Of a stretch of 64,000 nucleotides of DNA, positions 54,801 through 62,528 are shown one piece after another. The position numbers and the translations under genes were made by a program. The stretch lies in assembly GCA_945862385.1 (NCBI GenBank), contig CAMAXV010000002.1, positions 186,001 to 250,000 on the forward strand, in the 5' to 3' direction. The notes beneath the pieces were generated by a model that was not told where the DNA came from, did no database searches, and worked only from the letters and a program-made list of their open reading frames with translations. The DNA comes from Chitinophaga pinensis. Lineage in GTDB: Bacteria; Bacteroidota; Bacteroidia; Chitinophagales; Chitinophagaceae. Each line of letters starts with the position of its first letter. The first letter of the stretch is position 1.

Positions 54801-54980
54801 TTCATCAAGGGATTGGCAGATGCAGCTGATCCACGCATCACGCAAGGCATCAAAACACGCTATACAGATTTACTGACACAGTGGAAACAGGAGAAAGAAA
54901 AATTACAGCAACTGAAGCATGCAATTGTTTCTTATAACCAACTATACAAGTCACAGGGTATGGAAGGCATTGTACTTTGA
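51840..54980 (+). CDS. Large secreted BNR/VPS10 (sortilin)-like beta-propeller protein
   Basis: 1046 aa with a signal peptide (MKKILLAIFCLGMMTGHAQ). At least ten Asp-box strings (for example TTEDGGNSW, STDAGKTW, STDEGNTW, TMDGGKTW, STDGGQHW) spread over ~60-720 predict two beta-propellers, as in GH74 or VPS10-like proteins. A beta-sandwich follows (~760-890). The C-terminal ~150 residues are helical and probably coiled coil (EEQQKMLAEMTSTISAI onwards). Bacteroidota carry many such proteins annotated as glycosyl hydrolases, mostly untested. It has its own terminators on both sides. Confidence 0.82.
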   Translation: MKKILLAIFCLGMMTGHAQKKKSALQQTQTQASPDSIFSNLKWRNVGPFRGGRANAIAGVRNNDLRFYVGYTGGGVWTTEDGGNSWKNISDGQFGVGSIGDIAVSESDPNVIFVGTGEHAVRGVMTSYGDGVYKSTDAGKTWKNVGLQKTRHISDIAIDPRNADVVYVAAQGTVHGPNTDRGIFKSTDGGTSWKKVLYINDSTGISSLSMDMNNPRILYAASWEHRRYPWTVSSGGPGSAIWKSTDEGNTWSKLEGGLPKLMGKAGISVSRANSNMIYAIIETEKVKSGLYRSDDAGKTWSLLSNNQDISSRSWYYMEVFADPNNENTVYVLNAPMMKSIDGGKTFARVPVHHGDTHDLWIHPTKSNIVALADDGGAEISFDICKTWSSIMNQPTAQFYRVNTDNVFPYKLYGGQQDNTSVIAASRNNGASLTERDWIIGPGCECAFPAFDPNEPTLIYGGCYQGYIEVLNTKTGESKDIQAYPTMNLANDPSTMKYRFNWNAPIIASPHDPKTIYHGGNVVLKTTNGGISWEPISPDLTRNEKSKQGPGGMPFTNEGAGGENYNTLFYLTESALEKGVIWTGSDCGFVHVTMDGGKTWNNVTPAGLPEAQINSIELSAFDKGTAYISATRYKFNDYAAYAFKTIDYGKTWTPINNGIKEDDFLKVIREDRKNKNLLYGGSERGFYLSTDGGQHWQSFQRNLPVVPVTDLMIRDNDLVAATAGRAFWILDDLGAIQQYVAEAALPRLITPKPGYKMGGGAGLPEDKYSAGQNAPDGIILDYFLPEVHDSITVKLTISDASGKVVRTFSNKKDEGYVRYPGGPAPAALLPDAKGHNRFLWDYRTATPTPDVKGVYIFGDYRGYALAPGTYTARLDAGTTSSSADLILLANPKIKASAAEWEEQQKMLAEMTSTISAIHQQVNDLRKVKKQLQHHADVFKEVANAAKVVEEAKKLIKDIDGWESNIVESRIQNGQDVINWPSKLNAELFFIKGLADAADPRITQGIKTRYTDLLTQWKQEKEKLQQLKHAIVSYNQLYKSQGMEGIVL

Positions 54981-55004
54981 ATTCATTTAAATAAAAAAGG
55001 AAAG

Positions 55005-55037
55005 GGCCACCATAAATAATGGTGGCCTTAATTTTTC
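55005..55037 (+). terminator. Intrinsic terminator after the BNR protein
   Basis: GGCCACCAT-AAATA-ATGGTGGCC (9-base stem) followed by TTAATTTTT. On the minus strand the stem is followed by CTTTCCTTTTTTAT, so it may also end the convergent small gene. Confidence 0.85.
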
Positions 55038-55055
55038 CAAAAAACCCACAGATGC

Positions 55056-55469
55056 TTAAGGCTTTTTAATTGTCACTTCCTCAACAACCTTTCTTTCAGT
55101 GACTACCTGAAATTTTTTGTCCGCCTTGTTTCTATAGGCAGCAATGGTGAAGGTGACATTACCAAAATCAACAGGTACACTGAAAATTTTGGTCAGTTTC
55201 CTGTCTGAATACACCTCCTCATAGAGTGTTTTTCCAGATGCATTACTGACAATGACAACATACTTCTCATTGGCTTCATTGTCGTAATTGAGCAGAAAAT
55301 TTACATGCTCATCAACCGTACCCACGTAGGTTACTGTGTTAACTGGTGAATTCGCTACAGCCTGTGTCTTCTGTGCATTTGCGCCTGCAAAAGAGATGAC
55401 ACTGAGAATTGCGGAGAGGAACAGATTCATGATGATGTTCCTGTTTGAGTTTGCACGGTTTGCTTTCAT
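55056..55469 (-). CDS. Small secreted protein of unknown function
   Basis: 137 aa. After a basic start (MKANRANSNRN) comes a signal peptide (IIMNLFLSAILSVISFAGANAQ). The mature ~105 residues look like one beta-sandwich domain (VDEHVNFLLNYDNEANEKYVV ... GKTLYEEVYSDRK) ending in a Val/Lys/Glu-rich strand. No family was recognised, though it resembles small DUF3244-type secreted sandwiches of Bacteroidota in general make-up. It is monocistronic. Confidence 0.7.
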   Translation of the reverse strand: MKANRANSNRNIIMNLFLSAILSVISFAGANAQKTQAVANSPVNTVTYVGTVDEHVNFLLNYDNEANEKYVVIVSNASGKTLYEEVYSDRKLTKIFSVPVDFGNVTFTIAAYRNKADKKFQVVTERKVVEEVTIKKP

Positions 55470-55614
55470 AATTCCAATTTTTGGTTAAATCATTCGACAC
55501 ATGGAAGCGTTGTTGCGTGCAAGCCAATCGTAAGGGCAAGTTTAAATGTGTATCAGATACATATACCAATACCAAAGGAGGCACTTTAGTAACCCCCTTT
55601 TTTTTAAACTTTAA

Positions 55615-55665
55615 TGTTAAAAAAATATTAAGACCCTGAAACCCTTTGCAGCAAAGGGTTTCAGG
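55615..55665 (-). terminator. Intrinsic terminator of the hydrolase operon (minus strand)
   Basis: A perfect 14-base stem CCTGAAACCCTTTG-CAG-CAAAGGGTTTCAGG (55635-55665) is followed on the minus strand by GTCTTAATATTTTTTTAAC. It sits 7 bases after the serine hydrolase stop. Confidence 0.88.
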
Positions 55666-55672
55666 AAATAAT

Positions 55673-56821
55673 CTATTTCAGCAAAGACATCGCCGCGTCT
55701 ATATATACAAAATTCTCAGGCTGGTGATGGTGGATGGGTTTGGTGACTGCAGTTTCTCCGAGTCTAACCACCACTGCATTTTTAGCAGGAATGATGTAGA
55801 CATACTGCCCGAATAATCCGTTCTGGGCAATGGCATGTACCCCATTATGATCGACCATCCAATACTGATACCCGTAAAAATCAACAGGATTGCCGTTCTC
55901 GGTAGGATCTTTCAGATACGTTGCCGGTGTAGTGGCAGCTGTGATGTATTGTTCGGATACAATCTGTTTTCCGTTCCAGTTACCCTTCTGTAACACAAGC
56001 TGTCCGAACCTGGCATAATCACGTGCCACAGCATTGAGGCAGCAAAAAGCCTTCTCGTGTTTTTTGGCACCATCAAGGAGCCAGATTGCATCAGACTGTG
56101 CACCCATAGGTTGCATAAACCTTTCTGATACCAAAGTAGAAATATCTTTTCCAAAAACTTTCTCCACAATCAAACCCAGTACCTGGGTATCGCCACTGCG
56201 ATATTCCCAGTTAACCCCGGGTTCTTCTTTCCTCTCCATTTTAGAAATCAGGAAATCCATGTCTTCTCCGTAATAAGCATACGCATTGAGACTGAAATAA
56301 CCTTTATCCGACTCCTTGTAATTGGTACCTGAACTCATGGTGAGCAGGTCTTTTATTTTCACCTTCTCCAGTCCGTTTGTCTTGAAGTGATCGAGATAGT
56401 TCCCGGCTGGTTCGTCAAGTGATTTGATTTTCCCCTCATCCAGTGCAATACCAATGAGGAGCGATATGATACTTTTAGCGGCCGAAAAGGACCCACTTAG
56501 GGTAGTGGTATCGTATCCATCCCAATAACGTTCGTATTTGATCTTGCCATCCTGGATAACCATGAAGGCATGGGTATTGTTGGTATCAATGGTGTTCAAA
56601 AGATCTGCAGGAATTTCCAGCTGATTGTAGGCTGAATCCAGCTCCCAGAATTGCGGCTGCGCTGCAGCAGGAACCACACGTGTTGGATGTGTTTTGTAGT
56701 CGTGAATGGTATGTAACCCCCAAGTGAGGTAATTACGCATGTGGGCAAGGTGATTGGTGTAAGACAATCCGGCCAGCACAAGAACGAGGGCCAGCAAAAC
56801 AAGTGATATCTTCTTAATCAT
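55673..56821 (-). CDS. Serine hydrolase, beta-lactamase class C / NylB-like
   Basis: 382 aa with an N-terminal signal or membrane anchor (ISLVLLALVLVLAGLSY). The nucleophile motif SAAK (SxxK, in SGSFSAAKSII) and YRSGDTQ, where the second catalytic Tyr lies, are present. The third motif near the end is not a clean KTG. The family includes DD-peptidases, esterases and 6-aminohexanoate-dimer hydrolases; the YRSGDT type is closest to the last. It is the last gene of the M20-M24-hydrolase operon (9-base gap) and should cut amide or ester bonds in the periplasm. Confidence 0.85.
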   Translation of the reverse strand: MIKKISLVLLALVLVLAGLSYTNHLAHMRNYLTWGLHTIHDYKTHPTRVVPAAAQPQFWELDSAYNQLEIPADLLNTIDTNNTHAFMVIQDGKIKYERYWDGYDTTTLSGSFSAAKSIISLLIGIALDEGKIKSLDEPAGNYLDHFKTNGLEKVKIKDLLTMSSGTNYKESDKGYFSLNAYAYYGEDMDFLISKMERKEEPGVNWEYRSGDTQVLGLIVEKVFGKDISTLVSERFMQPMGAQSDAIWLLDGAKKHEKAFCCLNAVARDYARFGQLVLQKGNWNGKQIVSEQYITAATTPATYLKDPTENGNPVDFYGYQYWMVDHNGVHAIAQNGLFGQYVYIIPAKNAVVVRLGETAVTKPIHHHQPENFVYIDAAMSLLK

Positions 56822-56830
56822 AAAATTATT

Positions 56831-58108
56831 TTATGCAAATGGTTGATCTATGGAAATGCTTTGTTTGGAGAAGAATTTCGGTCCTTCAGGAGTCATATAC
56901 AGACAATCTTCCAGCCTGATACCGAATTCACCGGGAATGGATATGGTGGGCTCATCGCTGAAACACATGCCCGGTGCAAGCCTGGTCATGTTTCCCTTTA
57001 CGAAGTTTGTCCACTCGTGACCTTCCATCCCTATGCCGTGGCCTGTTCTGTGTGGCAATCCGGGTAAGCCATAATTTTTCATGAAACCGGCATCCTCAAT
57101 AACCTTGCGGGCTGCAGCGTCAACCGCATCACAGGTGGCGCCAATCTGCGCAGCCGCAAATGCAGCATCCTGTGCGCGCTTTTCCAGGTTCCATACATCA
57201 ATCATTTTCTGTGTAGGCTTACCAACAACTATCGTTCGAGTAATGTCTGAAGCATAGCCTTCGCAGCTGGTTCCACCATCCACCATCACCACATCCCCTT
57301 CCTTGATGGTTTGTGGTGTGATGCTACCATGGGGGAGGGCAGAATACTTACCTACCTGAACAGAAGCACCTCCGCTGAAACCCAGTTTACGGAATGCAGC
57401 TGAGATATTACCACTGAACTCTGATTGCGACATACCCGGACGGATGGTGGCAAAGGCAGCTTTATAGGCTTCAATAGTCACATCACTTGCCCTTTGCATG
57501 AGGGCAATTTCTGAAGCTGTTTTATACATCCTGCAACCGGCAGTAACCGGAGTGGCATCTACTACTTCAAAACCAGTAGCGGCTTTTCTAACGCCATCAG
57601 CGATGAAAAACCTGACCCGCTCTTCCATACCTATTCTACGGTGCTTTATGCCTCTGTCTTTGACGATGCTGACGATCAGCTCATACGGACTCTCATGTTC
57701 TTCCCAGCAACGCAATTCATCACCAAATACAGGATTGATGAGCTCCTTGGCACGGTCGTCTTCAAATTTCGGACAAACATACGCAATCGCACCTTTTGCA
57801 GGAATGACCACACCAAATGTTCGCTCACTTTGTCCCCAACGCATACCTGTAAAGTAAGCGCAGGTGACAGTGCCTTCCATAAAAATCGCATCCAGCTTTT
57901 GCTGCTGCATCAACTCCTGGGCCTTCGCGATCCGCTGCTTGCGCTCTTCCACTGTTATGGGAACGACGCCTGCAGTCATGGGCTGAAGTCGCTCAATAAC
58001 TGATGGCATATCAGATGAGCGTTCACCCGAAAAAGATGACAACGCCAATGCACCTGTTGATAGGGAGGCAGCTCCAAGGAAATTTCTTCTGTTGAATCTA
58101 TTGTTCAT
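56831..58108 (-). CDS. Exported M24-family Xaa-Pro-type aminopeptidase
   Basis: 425 aa from the ATG at 58108; the track start is a TTG. The Tat-like leader NRRNFLGAASLSTGALAL predicts export. After a creatinase-type N domain, the pita-bread fold carries all five metal ligands: VMVDGGTSCEGYASDITRT (two Asp), RTGHGIGMEGHEW (His), and the Glu residues in DEPTISIPG and RLEDCLYMT. It removes N-terminal residues next to proline or acts on a similar amide. It sits between an M20 hydrolase and a serine hydrolase in one operon. Confidence 0.92.
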   Translation of the reverse strand: MNNRFNRRNFLGAASLSTGALALSSFSGERSSDMPSVIERLQPMTAGVVPITVEERKQRIAKAQELMQQQKLDAIFMEGTVTCAYFTGMRWGQSERTFGVVIPAKGAIAYVCPKFEDDRAKELINPVFGDELRCWEEHESPYELIVSIVKDRGIKHRRIGMEERVRFFIADGVRKAATGFEVVDATPVTAGCRMYKTASEIALMQRASDVTIEAYKAAFATIRPGMSQSEFSGNISAAFRKLGFSGGASVQVGKYSALPHGSITPQTIKEGDVVMVDGGTSCEGYASDITRTIVVGKPTQKMIDVWNLEKRAQDAAFAAAQIGATCDAVDAAARKVIEDAGFMKNYGLPGLPHRTGHGIGMEGHEWTNFVKGNMTRLAPGMCFSDEPTISIPGEFGIRLEDCLYMTPEGPKFFSKQSISIDQPFA

Positions 58109-58129
58109 GGCTTTCAATTTGTTCGTTCA

Positions 58130-59731
58130 CTATTTGTTGATGGTAGGATAGGTGATGCCAAGTTGTTCAAGGTATGTGCCATACTTTGAAGGATCGTAAT
58201 GGTATTTTTTAAGTTGATCCTTGTACTGATCCATAATGCCCTTGTTCAGGTGTATAGCAGGTGGATCTTTTTCTGTGATAAACGGCTTATACTGAACATC
58301 TTTTGTTTGCACTTCCTTAAAGTATTTTTTGGCTTCTGTGATAACAGTCGGATTGGTGAAACAATCTAAAAGCGTCATGGCTGTTGCTTTTGCCCCTGCC
58401 AATGATCCTTTGTGGGCAATGGGTGTTGCCATGGCGATGGCATCAGCCCAGTGGTGGCCTTTGGTTCCCGGAATGTTTGCAGGGAAACGCAACACCACAG
58501 TTGGTATATTCCAGGAGATATCCGCAATATCATCAGAACCACCACCCCAGGAGAAAGCCACTGAGCCCTTGATGGAATCTGGCTTTGTGCGCAGTCCGTC
58601 GATTGGTTTACCCTGGTTGTCTTTTTTGGGTGCCTCTACCAGCTGCTGTACAGCCCGGGCCATGGTCTGGTCCTTATCATCCCAGGCAGGCATACCTACT
58701 TTTTTGATGTTGGCATACATGGCTTCAGCAAGTGGCTTGTTAAAATGCCCTGGCCAGGCGGTTCCCAGAATCTGATAAGATACGTTGGTGTTGGTCATCA
58801 TGGCTGCACCTTTGGCAATCTGGATCCCAGATTCATAATTGGCTTTGATATCTTCATAGGTGCGTTCCCTGAAATAATACCATACACTTGCTTTTGAAGG
58901 CACCACATTAGGCTGGTCTCCGCCATCCACAACAACATAGTGAGACCTGTTGGTTGGCTTGAGGTGCTCACGTTTATAATTCCATCCCACGTTCATGAGC
59001 TCAACGGCATCCAGGGCACTCTTGCCCCTCCATGGAGCGCCTGCCGCATGGGCTGCATCGCCTTCAAAATCAAAGCGCACGCTTACGAGTCCGTTACCGC
59101 CATTATCACCGTAATCGCAGGTAAAATCACCGCTAACATGGGTGAATATGCAGGCATCCACATTTTTAAAATAACCATCACGGATATACCAGGCTTTCGT
59201 TCCCACCAGTTCTTCTGCCACGCCGGGCCAGATCATGAGAGTACCAGGTATTTTTTGTTTCTCCATCATCTCCTTCATGGCGATGGCTGCATATATAATG
59301 ACAGCCTGACCAGAATTATGCCCTTCTCCATGTCCTGGTGCACCATCAACAATGGGTGCCCTGAACGCCACACCAGGTTTCTGGGATGCCTTGGGGATGC
59401 AATCAATGTCACTACCCAGTGCAATCACCGGAGATCCATTGCCCCATTTGGCCATCCAGGCAGTTGGCACTCCTGAAATGCCCTTTTCTACGGTAAATCC
59501 GTTTTTCTCCAGTACAGAAATAATGAATTTAGAGGTCTCCCACTCCTGAAAACCCAGCTCTGAATAGCTGAAAATCTGATCCACCATCACCTGGATGTCC
59601 TTCGCATATTTATCCATCGAAGCATTAAGGCTGGTCTTCATGGATTGTAAAGCTTTATCATCCATTTTTTGTTGTGCGGTGGCGTTCAGAACAAGACAAT
59701 AGCCCAGGCATAACAGGAGTAATTTTTTCAT
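58130..59731 (-). CDS. Secreted M20D-type amidohydrolase (AbgB-like)
   Basis: 533 aa with a signal peptide (MKKLLLLCLGYCLVLNATAQ). Family strings are YSELGFQEWETSK, GAPGHGEGHNSGQA (metal-binding segment), WPGVAEELVGTKAWYIRDG, HAAGAPWRGKSALDAVELM and, in the C-terminal part, WGGGSDDIADISW and GTKGHHW. This matches aminobenzoyl-glutamate utilisation protein B and related amidohydrolases. It should cleave N-acyl or dipeptide-like amides. It is the first gene of a three-hydrolase operon (21-base gap to M24). Confidence 0.9.
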   Translation of the reverse strand: MKKLLLLCLGYCLVLNATAQQKMDDKALQSMKTSLNASMDKYAKDIQVMVDQIFSYSELGFQEWETSKFIISVLEKNGFTVEKGISGVPTAWMAKWGNGSPVIALGSDIDCIPKASQKPGVAFRAPIVDGAPGHGEGHNSGQAVIIYAAIAMKEMMEKQKIPGTLMIWPGVAEELVGTKAWYIRDGYFKNVDACIFTHVSGDFTCDYGDNGGNGLVSVRFDFEGDAAHAAGAPWRGKSALDAVELMNVGWNYKREHLKPTNRSHYVVVDGGDQPNVVPSKASVWYYFRERTYEDIKANYESGIQIAKGAAMMTNTNVSYQILGTAWPGHFNKPLAEAMYANIKKVGMPAWDDKDQTMARAVQQLVEAPKKDNQGKPIDGLRTKPDSIKGSVAFSWGGGSDDIADISWNIPTVVLRFPANIPGTKGHHWADAIAMATPIAHKGSLAGAKATAMTLLDCFTNPTVITEAKKYFKEVQTKDVQYKPFITEKDPPAIHLNKGIMDQYKDQLKKYHYDPSKYGTYLEQLGITYPTINK

Positions 59732-59790
59732 GATTCACTTTTAGGCTTTCAATTTACTGAATTAACTGACAATAGTCAGCACCTGGAGGT

Positions 59791-59798
59791 TACCTTTG
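59791..59798 (+). promoter_or_regulatory. -7 box of the lone ABC ATPase gene, close to its start
   Basis: TACCTTTG matches TAnnTTTG exactly and ends 6 bases before the ATG at 59805, so the mRNA would be leaderless or nearly so. A GGAGG at 59785-59789 is too far upstream to act as ribosome-binding site if this promoter is used. Confidence 0.45.
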
Positions 59799-59804
59799 CC
59801 ATAT

Positions 59805-60770
59805 ATGGAGCTGCTGAAAGCGCAAAATATCAGTAAAATAGCAGGAGAAAGGGTGTTGCTGGCAGACACTTCACTGGAAATTCTGTCTGGATCGAGGTTG
59901 GCCATCATGGGTGAAACGGGTTCCGGGAAAAGTACGCTGCTAAAAATCATGGCTGGACTTATCGCTCCTTCATCAGGAGAAGTTCGGCTAAATGGAAAGA
60001 AACTGGAAAATCCGACTGAACAGCTGATCCCCGGCCATCCGAAGATAGCCTACCTCTCCCAACATTTTGAACTACGCAACAACTACCGGGTCATTGAACT
60101 ACTTGAAATGACTGCCAAACTGGAGGCGGATGCCTGTAGCAACATCATTGATTTGTGCAGAATCAGCCACCTGCTCCAACGCAAAACCCATGAAATTTCA
60201 GGCGGCGAACGCCAGCGGATTGCTTTAGCACGGCTACTCCTCGGGAATCCAGACCTGCTCCTGCTGGATGAACCATTTAGCAACCTGGATATGGTTAACA
60301 AGTTAATCGTACGGGAAGTACTACAGGAAATTAGTACAACACTGCAACTTACCTGTGTTATGGTTTCACATCACCCTGAAGATGTATTGCCATGGGCTGA
60401 AACGGTGATAATCATGCAAAAAGGAAGAATTATTCAAAAAGATACCCCGCAAATGGTTTATAACCAGCCGGTTAACAGCTATACTGCTTCACTGACCGGA
60501 CTCAATAACCCGTTACTTCCGGGGGAAGAAGCACTGGCTCAGGCACTGCGGTTAGACAAAAGCCTACCCAACTGGATAAGGCCGGAGAACCTCAAAATCA
60601 TTCAAAAAGAAGATACCGGAGCAAATGGATTGATTCAGTCAGTTACATTTTGTGGACATTTCTGGCTAAACAGGGTGAATATGGGCTATCGAGACCTGAT
60701 TGTTATCTCAGAACAATCCGATTTTCAGGTGGGCCAAGAAGTTTCAGTTCTCCACAGCCGTAAAAAATAG
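59805..60770 (+). CDS. ABC transporter ATP-binding protein, no permease nearby
   Basis: 321 aa from the ATG at 59805; the track start is an upstream TTG within the promoter. All ATPase motifs are intact: GETGSGKS (36-43), ISGGERQRIALAR (131-143), LLLLDEP (151-157) and VSHHPED (His189). The ~100-residue C-terminal part (RPENLKIIQKED onwards) resembles the regulatory/TOBE-like tail of importer ATPases such as PotA or FbpC. No permease or binding protein is encoded beside it, so its partner is elsewhere. The actin-like gene follows after 194 bases. Confidence 0.88.
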   Translation: MELLKAQNISKIAGERVLLADTSLEILSGSRLAIMGETGSGKSTLLKIMAGLIAPSSGEVRLNGKKLENPTEQLIPGHPKIAYLSQHFELRNNYRVIELLEMTAKLEADACSNIIDLCRISHLLQRKTHEISGGERQRIALARLLLGNPDLLLLDEPFSNLDMVNKLIVREVLQEISTTLQLTCVMVSHHPEDVLPWAETVIIMQKGRIIQKDTPQMVYNQPVNSYTASLTGLNNPLLPGEEALAQALRLDKSLPNWIRPENLKIIQKEDTGANGLIQSVTFCGHFWLNRVNMGYRDLIVISEQSDFQVGQEVSVLHSRKK

Positions 60771-60843
60771 TAGTTGTGAAAAAAGAGAAATGAAAACCCT
60801 GTAAAAAAATCAAAAAATCAAAATAATTAGATAACTTCGCCTA

Positions 60844-60851
60844 TATCTTTG
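60844..60851 (+). promoter_or_regulatory. -7 box of the actin-like/bactofilin operon
   Basis: TATCTTTG, exact TAnnTTTG match, 113 bases before the ATG at 60965. It predicts a ~105-base leader. No clear -33 box is present; the upstream sequence is A-rich. Confidence 0.45.
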
Positions 60852-60964
60852 TGGTGAGTTTGAATATCCCTATAATTAACCTGTCCAATTCAGCCTAAAA
60901 ATAGTCCAATTCCTTTTCTAAAATACCAGCCAAACCACACTCAAGTTTACTAAAAAATTGCATC

Positions 60965-61987
60965 ATGAAAATAACAGGATTCACCAGCTTACTTGAAACT
61001 TCCTTCGGAAAAAATCCAGTTTCCGCCAGTTCATTGTTACACGGCATCAGAATCAAGCATGAAGATAACTGGTACCTCGTTGGCGACGCGTGTAAAAACC
61101 TGGGAAGAAACCCTCACAGAATTGTTAATGCAAGCCCTGAAGAGCTGGATTACAAAATCCTCTTCAATGCTGCACTAGTGCTTTCTGCCAATAACTACTC
61201 TGAAAAAGTGAACCTTACACTTGGCTTCCCCTTTTCTACTTACAACATGTTCAGGCCTCTTGCCGAGAAATACCTGATGAACAAGAATTTTGTGGTGGAA
61301 TATGATACATCCGTATATAAACGCGATGGTATTGTTGAAAGAAAGGTTGTGGAAGTATCTCAGTTTGATATCATTCCTGAACTTGCGGCCTGTGTAATCG
61401 GGCTTAAAAAAGAATACAATGCTACTGAAGAGAATTTTCTCATGATTAGTATTGGTTTTGGCACTATTGAAATGGGTGTTGTTACTGCAGAGGGACTGAA
61501 CAGGAGAACAGTAATATCTGTACCTGGTATCATACGTTGCATCAAGCACCTCAGAGATGAATTGGAGCGTGATAACTTCATCGGTTTCATGACCGACCAT
61601 CAGCTTGACGAAGCCTTCAAAAAAGGCAGTGTTGTCCTGAACAGGCAAAATATTAACCTGAATACACTGAGAAGCAATATTCTGAAGAGTTTTTACAAGG
61701 AATACATTTCAGATACTATCCGTTCCATGATTTCTGACCGTGATTTTGAGACCCTGCAAAAGATTTATGTCTGCGGTGGCGGCGTTCACTACCAGGAAAT
61801 CAGGGACTGCTTCAGGAATGAATTTGAAAAAATCATGCCTGTGGAAATCGTTGCAGAACCCGACACATTGGCTGCAATCGGATACTACCACAACTCCCAA
61901 AAAATGCCTTCTGTAGGTGCAACTAATATTGTGGGCATCGACCTGGGTAATTCATCAACCTATGTTTGTGCTAAGGAGACTGAATAA
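60965..61987 (+). CDS. Actin/ParM-like ATPase with phosphate-1 motif at the C-terminus (circularly permuted)
   Basis: 340 aa, cytoplasmic. A ParM/StbA-like body is recognisable: DNWYLVGDACKNL (~35-46), LDYKILFNAALVL (61-73), and the phosphate-2-like ISIGFGTIEMG (161-171), whose usual Asp is Ser. The adenosine motif KIYVCGGGVHY (266-276) and EPDTLAAIGYY (298-308) follow. The phosphate-1 motif, which opens normal actins, is missing from the N-terminus but appears at the very end as NIVGIDLGNSST (321-332). The reading frame is closed by a TAG 60 bases upstream, with no ATG or motif between. A bactofilin gene follows after 24 bases. It may form or guide filaments together with bactofilin (inference). 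Confidence 0.75.
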   Translation: MKITGFTSLLETSFGKNPVSASSLLHGIRIKHEDNWYLVGDACKNLGRNPHRIVNASPEELDYKILFNAALVLSANNYSEKVNLTLGFPFSTYNMFRPLAEKYLMNKNFVVEYDTSVYKRDGIVERKVVEVSQFDIIPELAACVIGLKKEYNATEENFLMISIGFGTIEMGVVTAEGLNRRTVISVPGIIRCIKHLRDELERDNFIGFMTDHQLDEAFKKGSVVLNRQNINLNTLRSNILKSFYKEYISDTIRSMISDRDFETLQKIYVCGGGVHYQEIRDCFRNEFEKIMPVEIVAEPDTLAAIGYYHNSQKMPSVGATNIVGIDLGNSSTYVCAKETE

Positions 61988-62011
61988 TCCAATAGAAATC
62001 TAAAATCCCTT

Positions 62012-62500
62012 ATGAAATTTTTTGAAAAAAATAATATTGTAGAGAGTTTATTCATCCCCAAGGATGTAACAGTTACTGGAACCATTGAAGGAAAAATATC
62101 CGGAAGGATTGAAGGATTCATCAAAGGTGATGTAAAAATCAATGGAAAGGTTGTTGTGAGCGAAACCGGTTCAATTGGCGGATCATTGAAATGTTATGAC
62201 CTTGTTTTACAAGGTATAATCAAAGGCGATGTGGTGGCTTACAACTCAGTAACAGTAATGCCTGGCGGTGTCATTGAAGGAAATGTTTCTTCCAATTCCA
62301 TCAATGTAGACTCCAAAGCCAATGTAAAAGGCAATATCAAAAAGACATCTGGAAAGGAAGATAATCACAGGGCCTCCTTTACACCCAGTAACCTGTTACC
62401 AAAACAGGATCTGATGCCATCATCCAAAAAAGACTTGGTTCCAAGGTCATTTGGTGAAGTAAAAAACGAAGAGGGTCAGGATACCAGTAACTTCTGGTAG
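62012..62500 (+). CDS. Bactofilin (polymer-forming cytoskeletal protein)
   Basis: 162 aa. The central ~100 residues (from IPKDVTVTGTIEGKISGRIEG to VKGNIKK) are a right-handed beta-helix repeat with I/V-x-G patterns every 6-7 residues (DVKINGKVVV, SIGGSLKCYDL, GVIEGNVSS), the PF04519 fold. Short N-terminal (MKFFEKNNIV) and long polar C-terminal tails flank it. Bactofilins polymerise without nucleotide and position envelope enzymes or chromosome-partition proteins. Here it is co-transcribed with the actin-like ATPase. Confidence 0.9.
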   Translation: MKFFEKNNIVESLFIPKDVTVTGTIEGKISGRIEGFIKGDVKINGKVVVSETGSIGGSLKCYDLVLQGIIKGDVVAYNSVTVMPGGVIEGNVSSNSINVDSKANVKGNIKKTSGKEDNHRASFTPSNLLPKQDLMPSSKKDLVPRSFGEVKNEEGQDTSNFW

Positions 62501-62528
62501 TTTGTAAACTTTTGTTGGGGTCTAAAGT

